Part shown: piece after piece, positions 1 through 7,759 of the stretch
Layout: every line of letters starts with the position of its first letter
Position numbering within the stretch: position 1 is the first letter of the stretch
NCBI GenBank assembly: GCA_905233965.1
Contig: CAJOFG010000012.1
Coordinates: 1-23,342 of the forward strand
Length of the DNA stretch: 23,342 nt
Source: an uncultured Selenomonadaceae bacterium
GTDB taxonomy: Bacteria > Bacillota > Negativicutes > Selenomonadales > Selenomonadaceae
Direction of reading: 5' to 3'
Made by a program: the position numbers and the translations under genes
The notes under the pieces: generated by a model
The model's database searches: none
What the model was told of the DNA's origin: nothing
What the model saw: only the letters and a program-made list of their open reading frames with translations

Positions 1-95
1 AAAACCTGTCCGGCGAAATCGACAAGTTTTACCGCCGTACTTTCGCCTTCGGTCCCTTTGTAGTAGCGAATAATTTTTTCGCGTATGTCTTTCAA
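1..95 (-). CDS. ylmH: YlmH-like S4-domain RNA-binding protein, N-terminal fragment (runs off left edge)
   Basis: A reading frame opens at a TTG codon (95-93, minus strand) and stays open for 31 codons to the window edge. It begins MKDIREKIIRYYKG and continues into VKLVDFAGQV. A GGGAG ribosome site lies 8 nt before the TTG, and the frame starts 21 nt after the sepF stop, so it is the next gene of the same operon. YlmH proteins follow SepF in the Firmicutes ylm division cluster. They carry a C-terminal S4 RNA-binding domain and are linked to ribosome rescue and division. The S4 domain is outside the window, so the name rests on position plus a family-like N-terminus. Confidence 0.6.
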   Translation of the reverse strand, partial: MKDIREKIIRYYKGTEGESTAVKLVDFAGQV

Positions 96-116
96 GTTAT
101 CGACTCCCGGAAAAAA

Positions 117-617
117 TTATTTCGTGAGCCACGAGAGATCGCCGGTAACTTTTTTGTTTTCCTCTTCGGTGTAGGTTACCGTGACGTTGCTCGGAGCGCA
201 GACGAAAACATTTTGACTGACTTTTTTAATTTCGCCGTGAAGGGCATAAGTCGTGCCGCTGATGAAATCTATTATACGTTTCGCCTCTTCGGTTTCGGTA
301 TTCTCAAAATTTATTATGACGGGAATTTTACTGCGAAGACAATCCGCGATGGTTCTGGCGTCATTAAAATCTTTCGGTTTGACTGTGGTAATTTTCGTTC
401 CGACCGGAGCGGGTCTGCCGGAAGAATTTTCCCGGAATGCCAACGCCGCCGAATTGAAATCCAGCACGTTCGAGCCGGGATATTTTTTCTCTGCAGGCGG
501 TTCTTTCTGCGGAAAATTCGGTGCCTGCAATTCTTCTTTCTCTGTCATCTCAGTCTCCTTTTCATCGTCGCCGTCGGAAAACCCGAAAGTTTTGCTGACT
601 TTGTCCATGATACCCAT
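117..617 (-). CDS. sepF: Cell division protein SepF
   Basis: This 166-residue protein has the SepF layout. A short N-terminal amphipathic, membrane-binding segment begins MGIMDKVSKTFGF. An acidic, proline-rich disordered linker follows (about residues 15-50). The C-terminal SepF domain (about 75-155) includes the stretches VKPKDFNDARTIADCL, VIINFENTE, RIIDFISGTTYAL and VFVCAPSNV. SepF bundles FtsZ filaments and anchors them to the membrane at the division site. The ATG at 617 is preceded by a GGGG-type ribosome site; a second ATG three codons in is possible but would shorten the membrane anchor. The gene lies between yggS and ylmH, the classic ylmE-ylmF-ylmH order. Confidence 0.95.
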   Translation of the reverse strand: MGIMDKVSKTFGFSDGDDEKETEMTEKEELQAPNFPQKEPPAEKKYPGSNVLDFNSAALAFRENSSGRPAPVGTKITTVKPKDFNDARTIADCLRSKIPVIINFENTETEEAKRIIDFISGTTYALHGEIKKVSQNVFVCAPSNVTVTYTEEENKKVTGDLSWLTK

Positions 618-635
618 TTTTTTTAATCCCCCGTT

Positions 636-1328
636 TCATTGAGAATAATTTCTTTGTCCGAAAATTGCCGTGCCGACACGAACGATATTCGCGCCTTCCT
701 CCACCGCAATTTTATAATCATGCGTCATGCCCATCGACAAAAAATCAAAATTTTGTCGCGTCCGTCGAATCCGGTCGAAAATTTCGCGCATTTGCCGGAA
801 GAGCGGACGACATTTTTCAACGTCGGAATAATTCGGAGCGATTAACATTAAACCGCGAAGGCGGATATTTTTTGACGCATCCGTTTTTTCGATTAAACTT
901 TGCAAATTTTCTTCGTGAACTCCGGACTTGGTTTCCTCTTCGGCAAGGTTGACTTGAATCAAAATATCTTGCACTTTTTCAATCGCACCCGCCGCCTTGT
1001 CAATCGCTTCGATTAAGCGCTCGCTGTCTGCGGAATGAATCAAGTCGAACATTTTCACAGCCGGTTTGACTTTGTTGGTTTGCAAATGCCCTATCAGATG
1101 TTTGGTAACTTCCCGGTCGAGAACGGAAAATTTTTCTGTCGCCTCTTGAATCCGGTTTTCGCCGATATTTTTCACTCCGGCATCAATCGCCTCTCTCATC
1201 ACATCGACACCGTGATTCTTCGTGACGGCAACCAAAATTACTTCCTCGTCCTTCGCAACCTCTCTGCGCGCCTTTGCCTTTTCAATTTCGTCTGTCACCG
1301 TTTGCAAATTTTCAATTACAGTGCTCAA
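636..1328 (-). CDS. yggS: YggS/YlmE-family PLP homeostasis protein
   Basis: A 230-residue protein of the YggS/PROSC family, which binds pyridoxal 5'-phosphate without known enzymatic activity and buffers vitamin B6 and amino-acid pools. Visible motifs are the PLP lysine in VAVTK (K37), the GENRIQEA loop, HLIGHLQTNK, IHSADS, the strand ILIQVNLAEE, and the C-terminal phosphate-binding region LSMGMTHDYKIAVEEGANIVRVGTAIFG. The frame is open further upstream, but TTG at 1328 is the best start. It gives the family length (about 230) and puts the lysine at position 37 (36 in E. coli). A GGGAGG site (1339-1344) precedes it and a consensus promoter sits just beyond. sepF follows after 18 nt. Confidence 0.93.
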   Translation of the reverse strand: MSTVIENLQTVTDEIEKAKARREVAKDEEVILVAVTKNHGVDVMREAIDAGVKNIGENRIQEATEKFSVLDREVTKHLIGHLQTNKVKPAVKMFDLIHSADSERLIEAIDKAAGAIEKVQDILIQVNLAEEETKSGVHEENLQSLIEKTDASKNIRLRGLMLIAPNYSDVEKCRPLFRQMREIFDRIRRTRQNFDFLSMGMTHDYKIAVEEGANIVRVGTAIFGQRNYSQ

Positions 1329-1350
1329 AAAAAAACCGCCTCCCGTGCGT

Positions 1351-1379
1351 ATATTAAACCGGTTAAGCTTTTCCGTCAA
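1351..1379 (-). promoter_or_regulatory. Sigma-70-type promoter of yggS-sepF-ylmH
   Basis: On the minus strand a -35 box TTGACG (1379-1374) and a -10 box TAATAT (1356-1351) are separated by exactly 17 bp. The predicted start near 1344 falls at the edge of the GGGAGG ribosome site of yggS, so the untranslated leader would be only about 15-20 nt. Confidence 0.65.
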
Positions 1380-1461
1380 CTCATAATCTTTTTTAATACA
1401 TTGCAATTCCCGCCGGCTTGCCGTTTGACGGAAGATTTTTTTTCCCGGAAAAATTTTTCGG

Positions 1462-1489
1462 GAGACAAAAAATTTTTTTCCGGTATAAT
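1462..1489 (+). promoter_or_regulatory. Candidate promoter of dnaB
   Basis: A perfect -10 hexamer TATAAT (1484-1489) lies 16 bp after a weak -35 match GAGACA (1462-1467). Transcription from here would begin near 1496, inside the G-rich ribosome site of dnaB, leaving a leader of about 12 nt. An AT-cored palindrome (1446-1464, CCCG arms) sits just upstream. Confidence 0.4.
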
Positions 1490-1508
1490 TCCCGGCGGGG
1501 GTGAGTCA

Positions 1509-2852
1509 ATGCGTGCAAACGGAAGTCTTCCGCAGGTTGCGGACATGGAAAAAAATGTTTTGAGCGCGATGTTGATAAATGAGGGCGCGGCAATTCCGAC
1601 CGTCGCATCAATTTTGCGTGAAGAAGATTTTTATCGCGAAGAACACCGAATTATTTTTCGGGCGATAATGAAAATTTATTTGAGCAGTAAAGATACAAAA
1701 GTTGCGCCGGATTTGTTGTCACTCATCGAAGAACTTCGCGCTTCCGGAGATCTCGGAACAAAAGTTGACGCGTCGCTTATTTTTGCGCTCGGCGACATGG
1801 CATATACGACGGCTTACGTTGAAAATCATGCGCGAAAAATTTTTGAAAAATCAACTCTCCGGCATTTGATAGAAATCGGCGAAGAAATTTCTCACGACGC
1901 TTACGAAGATCAAAAACCGGTCGAAGAAATTTTGGACAACGCCGAGAAAAAAATTTTGGAAATAACTTCGCGAACCGAAAATAACGATTATGAATCGGTC
2001 GCGCCGATTTTGCAGAGAACTTTTGAAAAAATCGAAAGGCAAATGCGCTTGAAGGGTGAGGCAACCGGAGTACAGAGCGGCTTTTACGATTTGGACAAAA
2101 TTACAAACGGTTTCCAAAAATCCGACTTCATAATTCTTGCGGCGCGTCCGTCGATGGGTAAAACCGCGTTCGCTTTGAACGTCGCCGTAAATGCCGCAAA
2201 GAGAAAAAATGTCGTCGCGATTTTTTCTCTGGAGATGAGCAAGGAGCAACTCGCAGGCAGACTTTTGAGTTCGGAAAGCAACGTCGATTCTTTGAAAATC
2301 CGGACGGGCGAAACGGACGCGGAAGATTTAAGCGACATTGTGGACACGCTCGGCTTGATGTCGAATTTAAAAATGATTATTGACGACACCGCCGGAATTT
2401 CCGTTTTGGAATTGAGATCGAAGGCGCGAAAAATCAAAAACGAATACGGACTGGATTTACTGCTGATAGATTATCTTCAACTCATGCAGGGAAGCTCGTC
2501 AAGAAGTTTCGACGCGAACCGGCAACAGGAGATAGCGGAAATTTCCCGGAGTTTGAAAGCCTTGGCGCGTGAATTGAACGTGCCGATAATTGCGTTAAGC
2601 CAGCTGTCCCGGAACGTCGAGCTTCGCGCAGAAAAAAAACCGCAACTCAGCGATTTGCGCGAATCCGGTTCGCTGGAGCAGGACGCGGACATGGTTATGT
2701 TCCTCTACCGCGACGAATATTACAACAAGGAAACGGACAAGGGAGATGCCGCCGAATTGATTATCGCGAAAAATCGCAACGGTCCGACGAAAAATATTCC
2801 GTTGACTTTCAGAAAGGAAATTATGAAATTTAATTCTGCGGTGCCGGAATAA
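1509..2852 (+). CDS. dnaB: Replicative DNA helicase DnaB (DnaC in Bacillus nomenclature)
   Basis: A 447-residue hexameric 5'-3' helicase that unwinds DNA ahead of the replication fork. The N-terminal primase-interacting domain (about 5-110) starts LPQVADMEKNVLSAML. After a linker comes the RecA-like domain (about 180-445), with Walker A ARPSMGKT (212-219), SLEMS, Walker B LLLIDYLQL (317-325, D321), the sensor SQLSR (364-368) and LRESGSLEQDAD before the C-terminal KNRNGPT loop. The frame is open for hundreds of bases upstream, but that part is the shadow of yggS. ATG at 1509 directly precedes the conserved N-terminus and follows a G-rich ribosome site. In many relatives rplI precedes dnaB; here it does not. 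The PTS gene begins 28 nt downstream. Confidence 0.97.
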   Translation: MRANGSLPQVADMEKNVLSAMLINEGAAIPTVASILREEDFYREEHRIIFRAIMKIYLSSKDTKVAPDLLSLIEELRASGDLGTKVDASLIFALGDMAYTTAYVENHARKIFEKSTLRHLIEIGEEISHDAYEDQKPVEEILDNAEKKILEITSRTENNDYESVAPILQRTFEKIERQMRLKGEATGVQSGFYDLDKITNGFQKSDFIILAARPSMGKTAFALNVAVNAAKRKNVVAIFSLEMSKEQLAGRLLSSESNVDSLKIRTGETDAEDLSDIVDTLGLMSNLKMIIDDTAGISVLELRSKARKIKNEYGLDLLLIDYLQLMQGSSSRSFDANRQQEIAEISRSLKALARELNVPIIALSQLSRNVELRAEKKPQLSDLRESGSLEQDADMVMFLYRDEYYNKETDKGDAAELIIAKNRNGPTKNIPLTFRKEIMKFNSAVPE

Positions 2853-2880
2853 CCGGATTATTTTTGGGAGATGAAAATTT

Positions 2881-4224
2881 TTGACTGTCGAAGAAACTGC
2901 AAAGAAGATTTTTGAAACGGCGGGCGGAGAAAAAAATATTCTCAACGTCACGAATTGCATGACTCGGGTCAGGCTCCGGCTTGCCGAACGAAATGAAAAT
3001 TTGGAAAGCGAAATAAAAAAAATCGAAGGCGTTCTCGGCGTGAATGTTTCGGACGACGAATTTCAAATCATCGTCGGACCGGGCAACTCAACCAAAATTG
3101 CCGGAGCGATTAACGAAATTTTGAGCCGGAAGAAAAAACCGGAGATAGGCGACGGGAAAAAATTGCATGAAGAAATTCGCGCAAGGAACGCAACGCCGGC
3201 AAAACTTTTCCTGAAAAAAATCGCCGGAATTTTTTTGCCGCTCATTCCCGGATTTATCGCTTGCGGTTTGATAACCGGGCTGGTGAGTATCGCGCTGAAA
3301 ATTTCGCCGGAACTTTCTGCTTCCCCGATAATTCAACTGCTCGCCGTCGCCGGCAACGCGGTTTTTTGGGGAATGAATCTTTTTGTCGGTTACAATGCCG
3401 GAAAAGTTTTCAACGGCACGCCGATTATCGGCGGGGTGCTCGCCGCGATTATGACTCATCCCGGTTTGGCGAACATAAATTTATTTGACGCGAACCTCAT
3501 TCCCGGACGCGGCGGAATAATTTCCGTGATAATCGTTGCCGCGTTCGCCGCTTACGTCGAAAAATATTTGCACAAAATTATTCCGACAATGTTTGATTTG
3601 TTTTTGACTCCGTTAATCACCGTTCTGATTTCCGGCGCGGCGGCAATTTTTATTTTGCAACCTGTCGGAGGATTTATTTCGGACGCGATAGGAGCAGCGG
3701 CGACGGGTGCAATTTCTTCCGGCGGCGCGGCAGTCGGATTCATTCTTGCCGGGCTTTGGTTGCCGCTCGTCATGTTCGGTATTCATCAAGCATTCACTCC
3801 GATTCACGTCGATTTGATTGCCAATTACGGTGTTACAATTCTTTTGCCGATTTTGGCGATGGCGGGAGCCGGACAAGTCGGCGCGTCGGTTGCCGTTTAC
3901 TTCACGACGAAAAATAAATTTTTGAAAAAGACAATCGCCTCCGCGCTCCCGGTCGGAATTATGGGAGTGGGTGAGCCGCTGATTTACGGCGTGACTTTTC
4001 CGCTCGGCAGACCGTTTATCGGTGCGTGTATCGGCGGAGCGTTCGGCGGAGCGGTTCAAGCGACTTTCATGGTCGGCGCAAAAACTTTGGGAATTTCCGG
4101 ACTCCCTCTCGCGGCGACGACGAATAACATTCCGGTTTACCTGCTCGGCGTTTCGGTCGCTTACGTTGCCGGATTTGTCGCGACGAAAATTTTGGGATTC
4201 GACGACCCGCCGGAGGAAAATTGA
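2881..4224 (+). CDS. PTS sugar transporter, EIIB-EIIC fusion (glucose superfamily, MurP/sucrose-like)
   Basis: This 447-residue membrane permease takes up and phosphorylates a sugar using phosphate from the PTS chain. The N-terminal EIIB domain (about 1-85) has the phospho-cysteine in NVTNCMTRVRLRL (C26), followed by IKKIEGVLGVNVSDDEFQII and GPG. The EIIC domain (about 105-440) has roughly ten hydrophobic segments and the signatures GIHQAFTPIHVDL and GVGEPLIYGVTFPLGRPF. There is no EIIA domain, so EIIA must come from another protein, as for E. coli MurP (N-acetylmuramate), which this EIIB region resembles. No etherase or hydrolase gene lies beside it, so the substrate is unknown. The start is TTG at 2881 after GGGAG. 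The rsmI start codon directly abuts its stop. Confidence 0.88.
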   Translation: MTVEETAKKIFETAGGEKNILNVTNCMTRVRLRLAERNENLESEIKKIEGVLGVNVSDDEFQIIVGPGNSTKIAGAINEILSRKKKPEIGDGKKLHEEIRARNATPAKLFLKKIAGIFLPLIPGFIACGLITGLVSIALKISPELSASPIIQLLAVAGNAVFWGMNLFVGYNAGKVFNGTPIIGGVLAAIMTHPGLANINLFDANLIPGRGGIISVIIVAAFAAYVEKYLHKIIPTMFDLFLTPLITVLISGAAAIFILQPVGGFISDAIGAAATGAISSGGAAVGFILAGLWLPLVMFGIHQAFTPIHVDLIANYGVTILLPILAMAGAGQVGASVAVYFTTKNKFLKKTIASALPVGIMGVGEPLIYGVTFPLGRPFIGACIGGAFGGAVQATFMVGAKTLGISGLPLAATTNNIPVYLLGVSVAYVAGFVATKILGFDDPPEEN

Positions 4225-5061
4225 TTGAGTACCGGAATTTTGTATTTGTGTGCAACGCCTATAGGAAATTTGGACGACATGACTTTCCGGGCGATAAAAA
4301 TTTTGCGCGAAGTCGATTTAATCGCGGCGGAGGACACCCGGCACACGCGAAAACTTTTAACGCACTTCGACATACACACTCCGCTTGTTCGTTGCGATGA
4401 ATTTTCGGAAGAAACCGCCGGGAAAAAAATTTTGGAAATGCTTTTGTCCGGAAAGTCGGTTGCCTGCGTCAGCGATGCGGGACTGCCGGCAATTTCCGAT
4501 CCCGGCGCGAAAATCGTAAAGCTTGCGATAAATTCCGGGATAAAAGTTTGTCCGATTCCCGGAGCGAACGCCGCGTTGAGTGCTTTAATCTGTTCGGGAC
4601 TGGACACGACGAAATTTACTTTCGCCGGATTTTTGCCCAAGACCGGAAAAAATCGCCGGGAAGTTTTGCAAAAATTTTCGTCGCACGAAGAAACTTTAAT
4701 CTTTTACGAAGCCCCGCACCGGTTGCAAAAAACTTTGAAAGACCTTGCCGAATTTTTCGGCGAACGTCAAGCGGTTTTGGCGCGTGAGCTTACCAAAATT
4801 CACGAAGAATTTTTGCGCGGAAAACTTTCGGAGCTTGCCGAAAATCCGGGAGAAATTCGCGGGGAATTTGTAATTGTCGTTGAAGGAAAAATTTTTGACG
4901 GCGAAGAAAAAATTTCCGGCGGGGAAGAAAATTTTCTCGACGCTTACGAAAAATTGATTGAATCCGGCGTCGAAAAAAAAATTGCGATTCGCGAAACGGC
5001 AAAAAAATTTAATCTCTCGCGCCGCGAAGTTTACAACTCGATTATCGACAGGGAAGGTTGA
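4225..5061 (+). CDS. rsmI: 16S rRNA (cytidine-1402 2'-O) methyltransferase RsmI
   Basis: A 278-residue SAM-dependent tetrapyrrole-methylase-fold enzyme that methylates the ribose of C1402 in the decoding centre of 16S rRNA. Diagnostic motifs are LYLCATPIGNLDDMTFRAI near the N-terminus, AEDTRHTRKLL, VSDAGLPAISDPG, IPGANAALSALICSG, FAGFLP and FYEAPHRL. A basic helix-turn-helix-like C-terminus (AIRETAKKFNLSRREVYNSI) completes the family architecture. Translation starts at TTG 4225, immediately after the TGA of the PTS gene, with GGAGG inside the end of that gene, which suggests translational coupling. The lipase ATG follows 3 nt after its stop. Confidence 0.95.
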   Translation: MSTGILYLCATPIGNLDDMTFRAIKILREVDLIAAEDTRHTRKLLTHFDIHTPLVRCDEFSEETAGKKILEMLLSGKSVACVSDAGLPAISDPGAKIVKLAINSGIKVCPIPGANAALSALICSGLDTTKFTFAGFLPKTGKNRREVLQKFSSHEETLIFYEAPHRLQKTLKDLAEFFGERQAVLARELTKIHEEFLRGKLSELAENPGEIRGEFVIVVEGKIFDGEEKISGGEENFLDAYEKLIESGVEKKIAIRETAKKFNLSRREVYNSIIDREG

Positions 5062-5064
5062 CCC

Positions 5065-6324
5065 ATGAAAAAAATTTTAATCGTCCTGATGTGTCTTTTG
5101 CTCCCGATGAATTTTGCCGGAGCGGAAGAAAAAAATTTGGAGGACGCGAACGAAAATTTGATTTGCGCTTTGAGTTCGATGGCGGCTTACAGCGGGGACG
5201 ACGGATTTTTCGTCCGGAAAATTTTGACTTCGCGCGGGTTCACAATCAACCGACTTTTGCCGGACAACGGCAGTACGAATGTTAAAGCCTACTTAATCGA
5301 CAAAGAATTTCCGGACGGGCGCAAGATGAAAATTTTCGTCGTCGCCGGGACTGAGGACATGAAAGACGCGGAAGTTGACGCGAAAATCGGACGAACCGCT
5401 TTGCACGACGGCGAAGAATTTCAAAACGACCCGCACAAAATTTTCGTCCACAAAGGTTTTCGCGATTACGCCGACAACGCGCTGAGCGAAGGCGTTACCG
5501 AATTTTTGATTGACGAGTTGAACAATAATCCGAATGAAACTTTGTATTTGACCGGGCACAGTTTGGGCGGCGCGGTTGCTCTCATGGCGGCGATTCGTTT
5601 GACGGATGCCGGCATCGACACAAGCCGGATGAAAGTTATCACGTTCGGCGCGCCCTCCGTCGGCAACCACGCGCTTGCAGAAATTTATTCCGACAAAATA
5701 AATTTAACTCGCGTCGTCATGAGCGGCGACATCATTAAAAAATCTCTCACCGCTTTGGGCTACGTTCACTTCGGAAAAGTCGTGACGTACACGCCGCCGA
5801 AAAGTTACAACCTCTCCGAACACAAAATGATTGTCTACCTTGACGGAGCAATACGAAATTATTGTGATGACGGCGGCTTGGAAAATGCGACGGCGTTTGA
5901 CGTTCAACCGCTGAAAGTTTTGAAAGACAGTTTCGAGCCGGACGACGCAGAATATATTCGCGCACTGATTAAAAAAAGTTGGCGGACGAGTTTTTCAAAC
6001 GTGACTTTTGCCGAACCGGATTTTGTCGTAATGAAGAACGCAAAAAAATTTGACGACAATATAACTCCGTTCATCGAGCCGGCTAAAAGAGCCGGGAGTA
6101 AATTTATCGTCGCCCGGTTTTTGAAAGTCACGACGATTAAAGAAAATCGCACGAAGGAAAAACAGCTGACGATGTACGAAACTGTTTTCGACTTGGAAGG
6201 TATGCCGGTTTCAATGCGTTCATCGACGGCAACGACGGTTGACTTGACGGTGCTTGAGGCGGCATCATTCGTGCAGGAGCGTTTGCAAGATTCGCGCCCG
6301 GAAATTTTCGGCGACAATTTTTAA
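5065..6324 (+). CDS. Exported class 3 (fungal-type) lipase with an unassigned C-terminal region
   Basis: A 419-residue predicted secreted or periplasmic alpha/beta-hydrolase. Residues 1-20 form a Sec signal peptide: MKK, a hydrophobic core, then a likely cut after NFAGA. The Lipase_3 domain (about 35-265) has the nucleophile elbow GHSLGG (S166), VITFGAPSVGN (193-201), a likely catalytic Asp in MSGDIIKK (D222) and a His in LSEHKM (H253), so the triad looks complete. Residues of about 285-419 form a further region I cannot assign, containing FIVARFLKVTTI and DLEGMPVSM. Substrate is unknown; acylglycerols or phospholipids are typical for the fold. The gene starts 3 nt after rsmI, so it belongs to the dnaB run despite its different role. 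Confidence 0.85.
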   Translation: MKKILIVLMCLLLPMNFAGAEEKNLEDANENLICALSSMAAYSGDDGFFVRKILTSRGFTINRLLPDNGSTNVKAYLIDKEFPDGRKMKIFVVAGTEDMKDAEVDAKIGRTALHDGEEFQNDPHKIFVHKGFRDYADNALSEGVTEFLIDELNNNPNETLYLTGHSLGGAVALMAAIRLTDAGIDTSRMKVITFGAPSVGNHALAEIYSDKINLTRVVMSGDIIKKSLTALGYVHFGKVVTYTPPKSYNLSEHKMIVYLDGAIRNYCDDGGLENATAFDVQPLKVLKDSFEPDDAEYIRALIKKSWRTSFSNVTFAEPDFVVMKNAKKFDDNITPFIEPAKRAGSKFIVARFLKVTTIKENRTKEKQLTMYETVFDLEGMPVSMRSSTATTVDLTVLEAASFVQERLQDSRPEIFGDNF

Positions 6325-6333
6325 AAATTCTCT

Positions 6334-6360
6334 TAAGTAATAAATTCAAAACGGCGATAA
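6334..6360 (+). promoter_or_regulatory. Possible sigma-28 (FliA/SigD)-type promoter
   Basis: TAAG (6334-6337) is followed after 15 nt by GGCGATAA (6353-6360). The flagellar sigma-28 consensus is TAAA-N15-GCCGATAA, so each element has one mismatch and the spacing is exact. It lies 50 nt before the start of the unknown gene at 6411. Confidence 0.35.
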
Positions 6361-6410
6361 AAACTTTGAACGGGACTTTCAAAATTTTCCGGAAAGGAGA
6401 GTAGATTTTT

Positions 6411-6842
6411 GTGAGCGTTTCAAATATTTATACGTCGGACTTGCTTTCAAATCTCACGCAATCGGTTTTCAACACCGCCGCCTCCACCGCGCAGACTGCG
6501 GCAAAAATTACCGGCAACACTTCCGCTTACGCGCAGATTCTCGCGCAAAAAATTTCGGAGATTGATGCGGAAATGAAAAACGCCGGAGAACAAACAACCG
6601 GACAAGAAAATTCTTCGACCGAAAAAAAATCCGCCGATGCTCCGGAAGTCGTAAAAAGATATTTGCCGGACGGCACGATAGTCATCACGACTTACGAAGG
6701 AAGTTCGATTGTGGATCAACTGAAATTTTCGCCGCATATGCTTGCCGTCGCGGATTATTCCGTACCGCCGGATTCTTCCGGAAACCCGGCAATAAAAATG
6801 GAGGCGCGGCAAAGTATGGACTTGCTCGCCATGCTGATGTGA
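6411..6842 (+). CDS. Unrecognised 143-residue soluble protein
   Basis: I do not recognise a family. The start is GTG at 6411, after AAGGAG at good spacing. There is no signal peptide, membrane segment or cysteine. The first 45 residues are rich in Ser, Thr, Ala, Asn and Gln (begins MSVSNIYTSDLLSNL), and residues of about 55-78 look disordered. The compact part (about 79-115) reads VVKRYLPDGTIVITTYEGSS and continues to LKFSPHMLAVADY. The C-terminus ends in SMDLLAMLM. A disordered N-terminus without a signal peptide, plus the sigma-28-like promoter in front, would be compatible with a substrate or accessory factor of the flagellar export system. That is inference only. The next gene has similar features. 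Confidence 0.7.
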   Translation: MSVSNIYTSDLLSNLTQSVFNTAASTAQTAAKITGNTSAYAQILAQKISEIDAEMKNAGEQTTGQENSSTEKKSADAPEVVKRYLPDGTIVITTYEGSSIVDQLKFSPHMLAVADYSVPPDSSGNPAIKMEARQSMDLLAMLM

Positions 6843-6891
6843 AATTGAAAAATTTTTTGCGAACAGGGAGGTCTGCACCCCTTGATTCATA

Positions 6892-6921
6892 AAAAAAATC
6901 GGAGTGTCCGTCCGATTTTTT
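6892..6921 (+). terminator. Hairpin with A- and T-tracts between the two unknown genes
   Basis: ATCGGA (6898-6903) pairs with TCCGAT (6911-6916) around a 7-nt loop, flanked by an A-run and a T-run. The extended stem is about 10-11 bp with mostly A-T outer pairs. It could be an intrinsic terminator, in either orientation, or an attenuator before the gene at 6958. Confidence 0.5.
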
Positions 6922-6957
6922 GCAACGTTTTTTTTCAACAAAGAGGAGGTTTTTAAC

Positions 6958-7650
6958 ATGGATGTAGGAACAATTTCCAACGTGTCAACTGCATTGAGTC
7001 AGTTCTCGACGCAAAACAAAACTTCAAAGGCGGCATCCGCTTACGCAAGCAATTCGTCCGCGTACACCGAAGGACAACAGGCACCTTCCGTCGGCGAAGC
7101 TTACGACGTGGATATTTCGGAAGCCGCGAAACAAGCTCAACAGGACACGCCGGTTGAAGCGACCGCAGAGAAGAGCAAAGGTCTTTCCGCAGATCAAGTT
7201 CGCGCTCTGGAGGAAAATATCGCGGTAACCGAACAGTCGATGCTCAATCTGATGATTCAGGCACTCACCGACTCGAATGACAATTTGCAGGGTCTTGTTG
7301 ACAGCGGCGGCAAATTGATGTTCGGCGGCAAAGAAATCGACGCGTCGCTTTTGGGTATTCCGGAAGTCGCAACAAATCCGGAGGACGCGGCAAAAGCTGT
7401 CGGCGAAGGTGGAGAATGGTCTGTCGATGCAGTTTCGGAACGCCTGTTCAAACTTGCAACGGCGATAGCCGGCGACGACCCGGAAAAATTGGAGGAAATG
7501 CGCGCGGCAGTCGAAGAAGGTTTCAAACAAGCCGGAGCGACTTGGACGAACGCAACCGGTCTGAGCAATATGCCGGACATCACCGACAAAACTCACACGG
7601 CAGTTATGAAACTTTTCGACGATCGCATGAACGAATTGACCGGCGCATAA
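6958..7650 (+). CDS. Unrecognised 230-residue soluble protein (possibly DUF5610-like)
   Basis: ATG at 6958 follows a near-perfect GAGGAGG site, so an in-frame extension to 6904 is rejected. No signal peptide or membrane segment is visible. Residues 1-75 are Ser/Thr/Ala/Gln-rich and probably disordered; this part reads MDVGTISNVSTALSQFSTQN and later YDVDISEAAKQAQQ. A helical part (about 78-125) includes LSADQVRALEENIAVTEQSM. The C-terminal part (about 155-230) reads WSVDAVSERLFKLATAIAG, DDPEKLEEMRAAVEEGFKQA and, near the end, MPDITDKTHTAVMKLFDDRM. The C-terminal pattern reminds me of DUF5610-type proteins, from memory only. Genes on both sides are unrelated in function, except the preceding unknown protein, which shares the low-complexity N-terminal style. 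Confidence 0.75.
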   Translation: MDVGTISNVSTALSQFSTQNKTSKAASAYASNSSAYTEGQQAPSVGEAYDVDISEAAKQAQQDTPVEATAEKSKGLSADQVRALEENIAVTEQSMLNLMIQALTDSNDNLQGLVDSGGKLMFGGKEIDASLLGIPEVATNPEDAAKAVGEGGEWSVDAVSERLFKLATAIAGDDPEKLEEMRAAVEEGFKQAGATWTNATGLSNMPDITDKTHTAVMKLFDDRMNELTGA

Positions 7651-7687
7651 TTTTTAAGTCAAAAAAATTTTTCTATCGAAACAAAAT

Positions 7688-7733
7688 AAAAAAATTACTC
7701 CTCACACAAACATTTTTGCGGGGGAGTTTTTTT
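7688..7733. terminator. Bidirectional intrinsic terminator between convergent genes
   Basis: ACTCCTC (7697-7703) pairs with GGGGAGT (7721-7727), including one G-T pair, around a 17-nt loop. An A-tract (7688-7694) lies on one side and a T-tract (7727-7733) on the other. It lies between the stop at 7650 (plus) and the hemC stop at 7760 (minus) and could serve both. Confidence 0.7.
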
Positions 7734-7759
7734 ATTCCGAATGTCATTGTTTAAACGTG

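Noticed and set aside
1035..1508. Long open frame continuous with the dnaB N-terminus
   Set aside because: It is antisense to yggS, has no helicase similarity, and the ribosome site and family N-terminus support ATG 1509.
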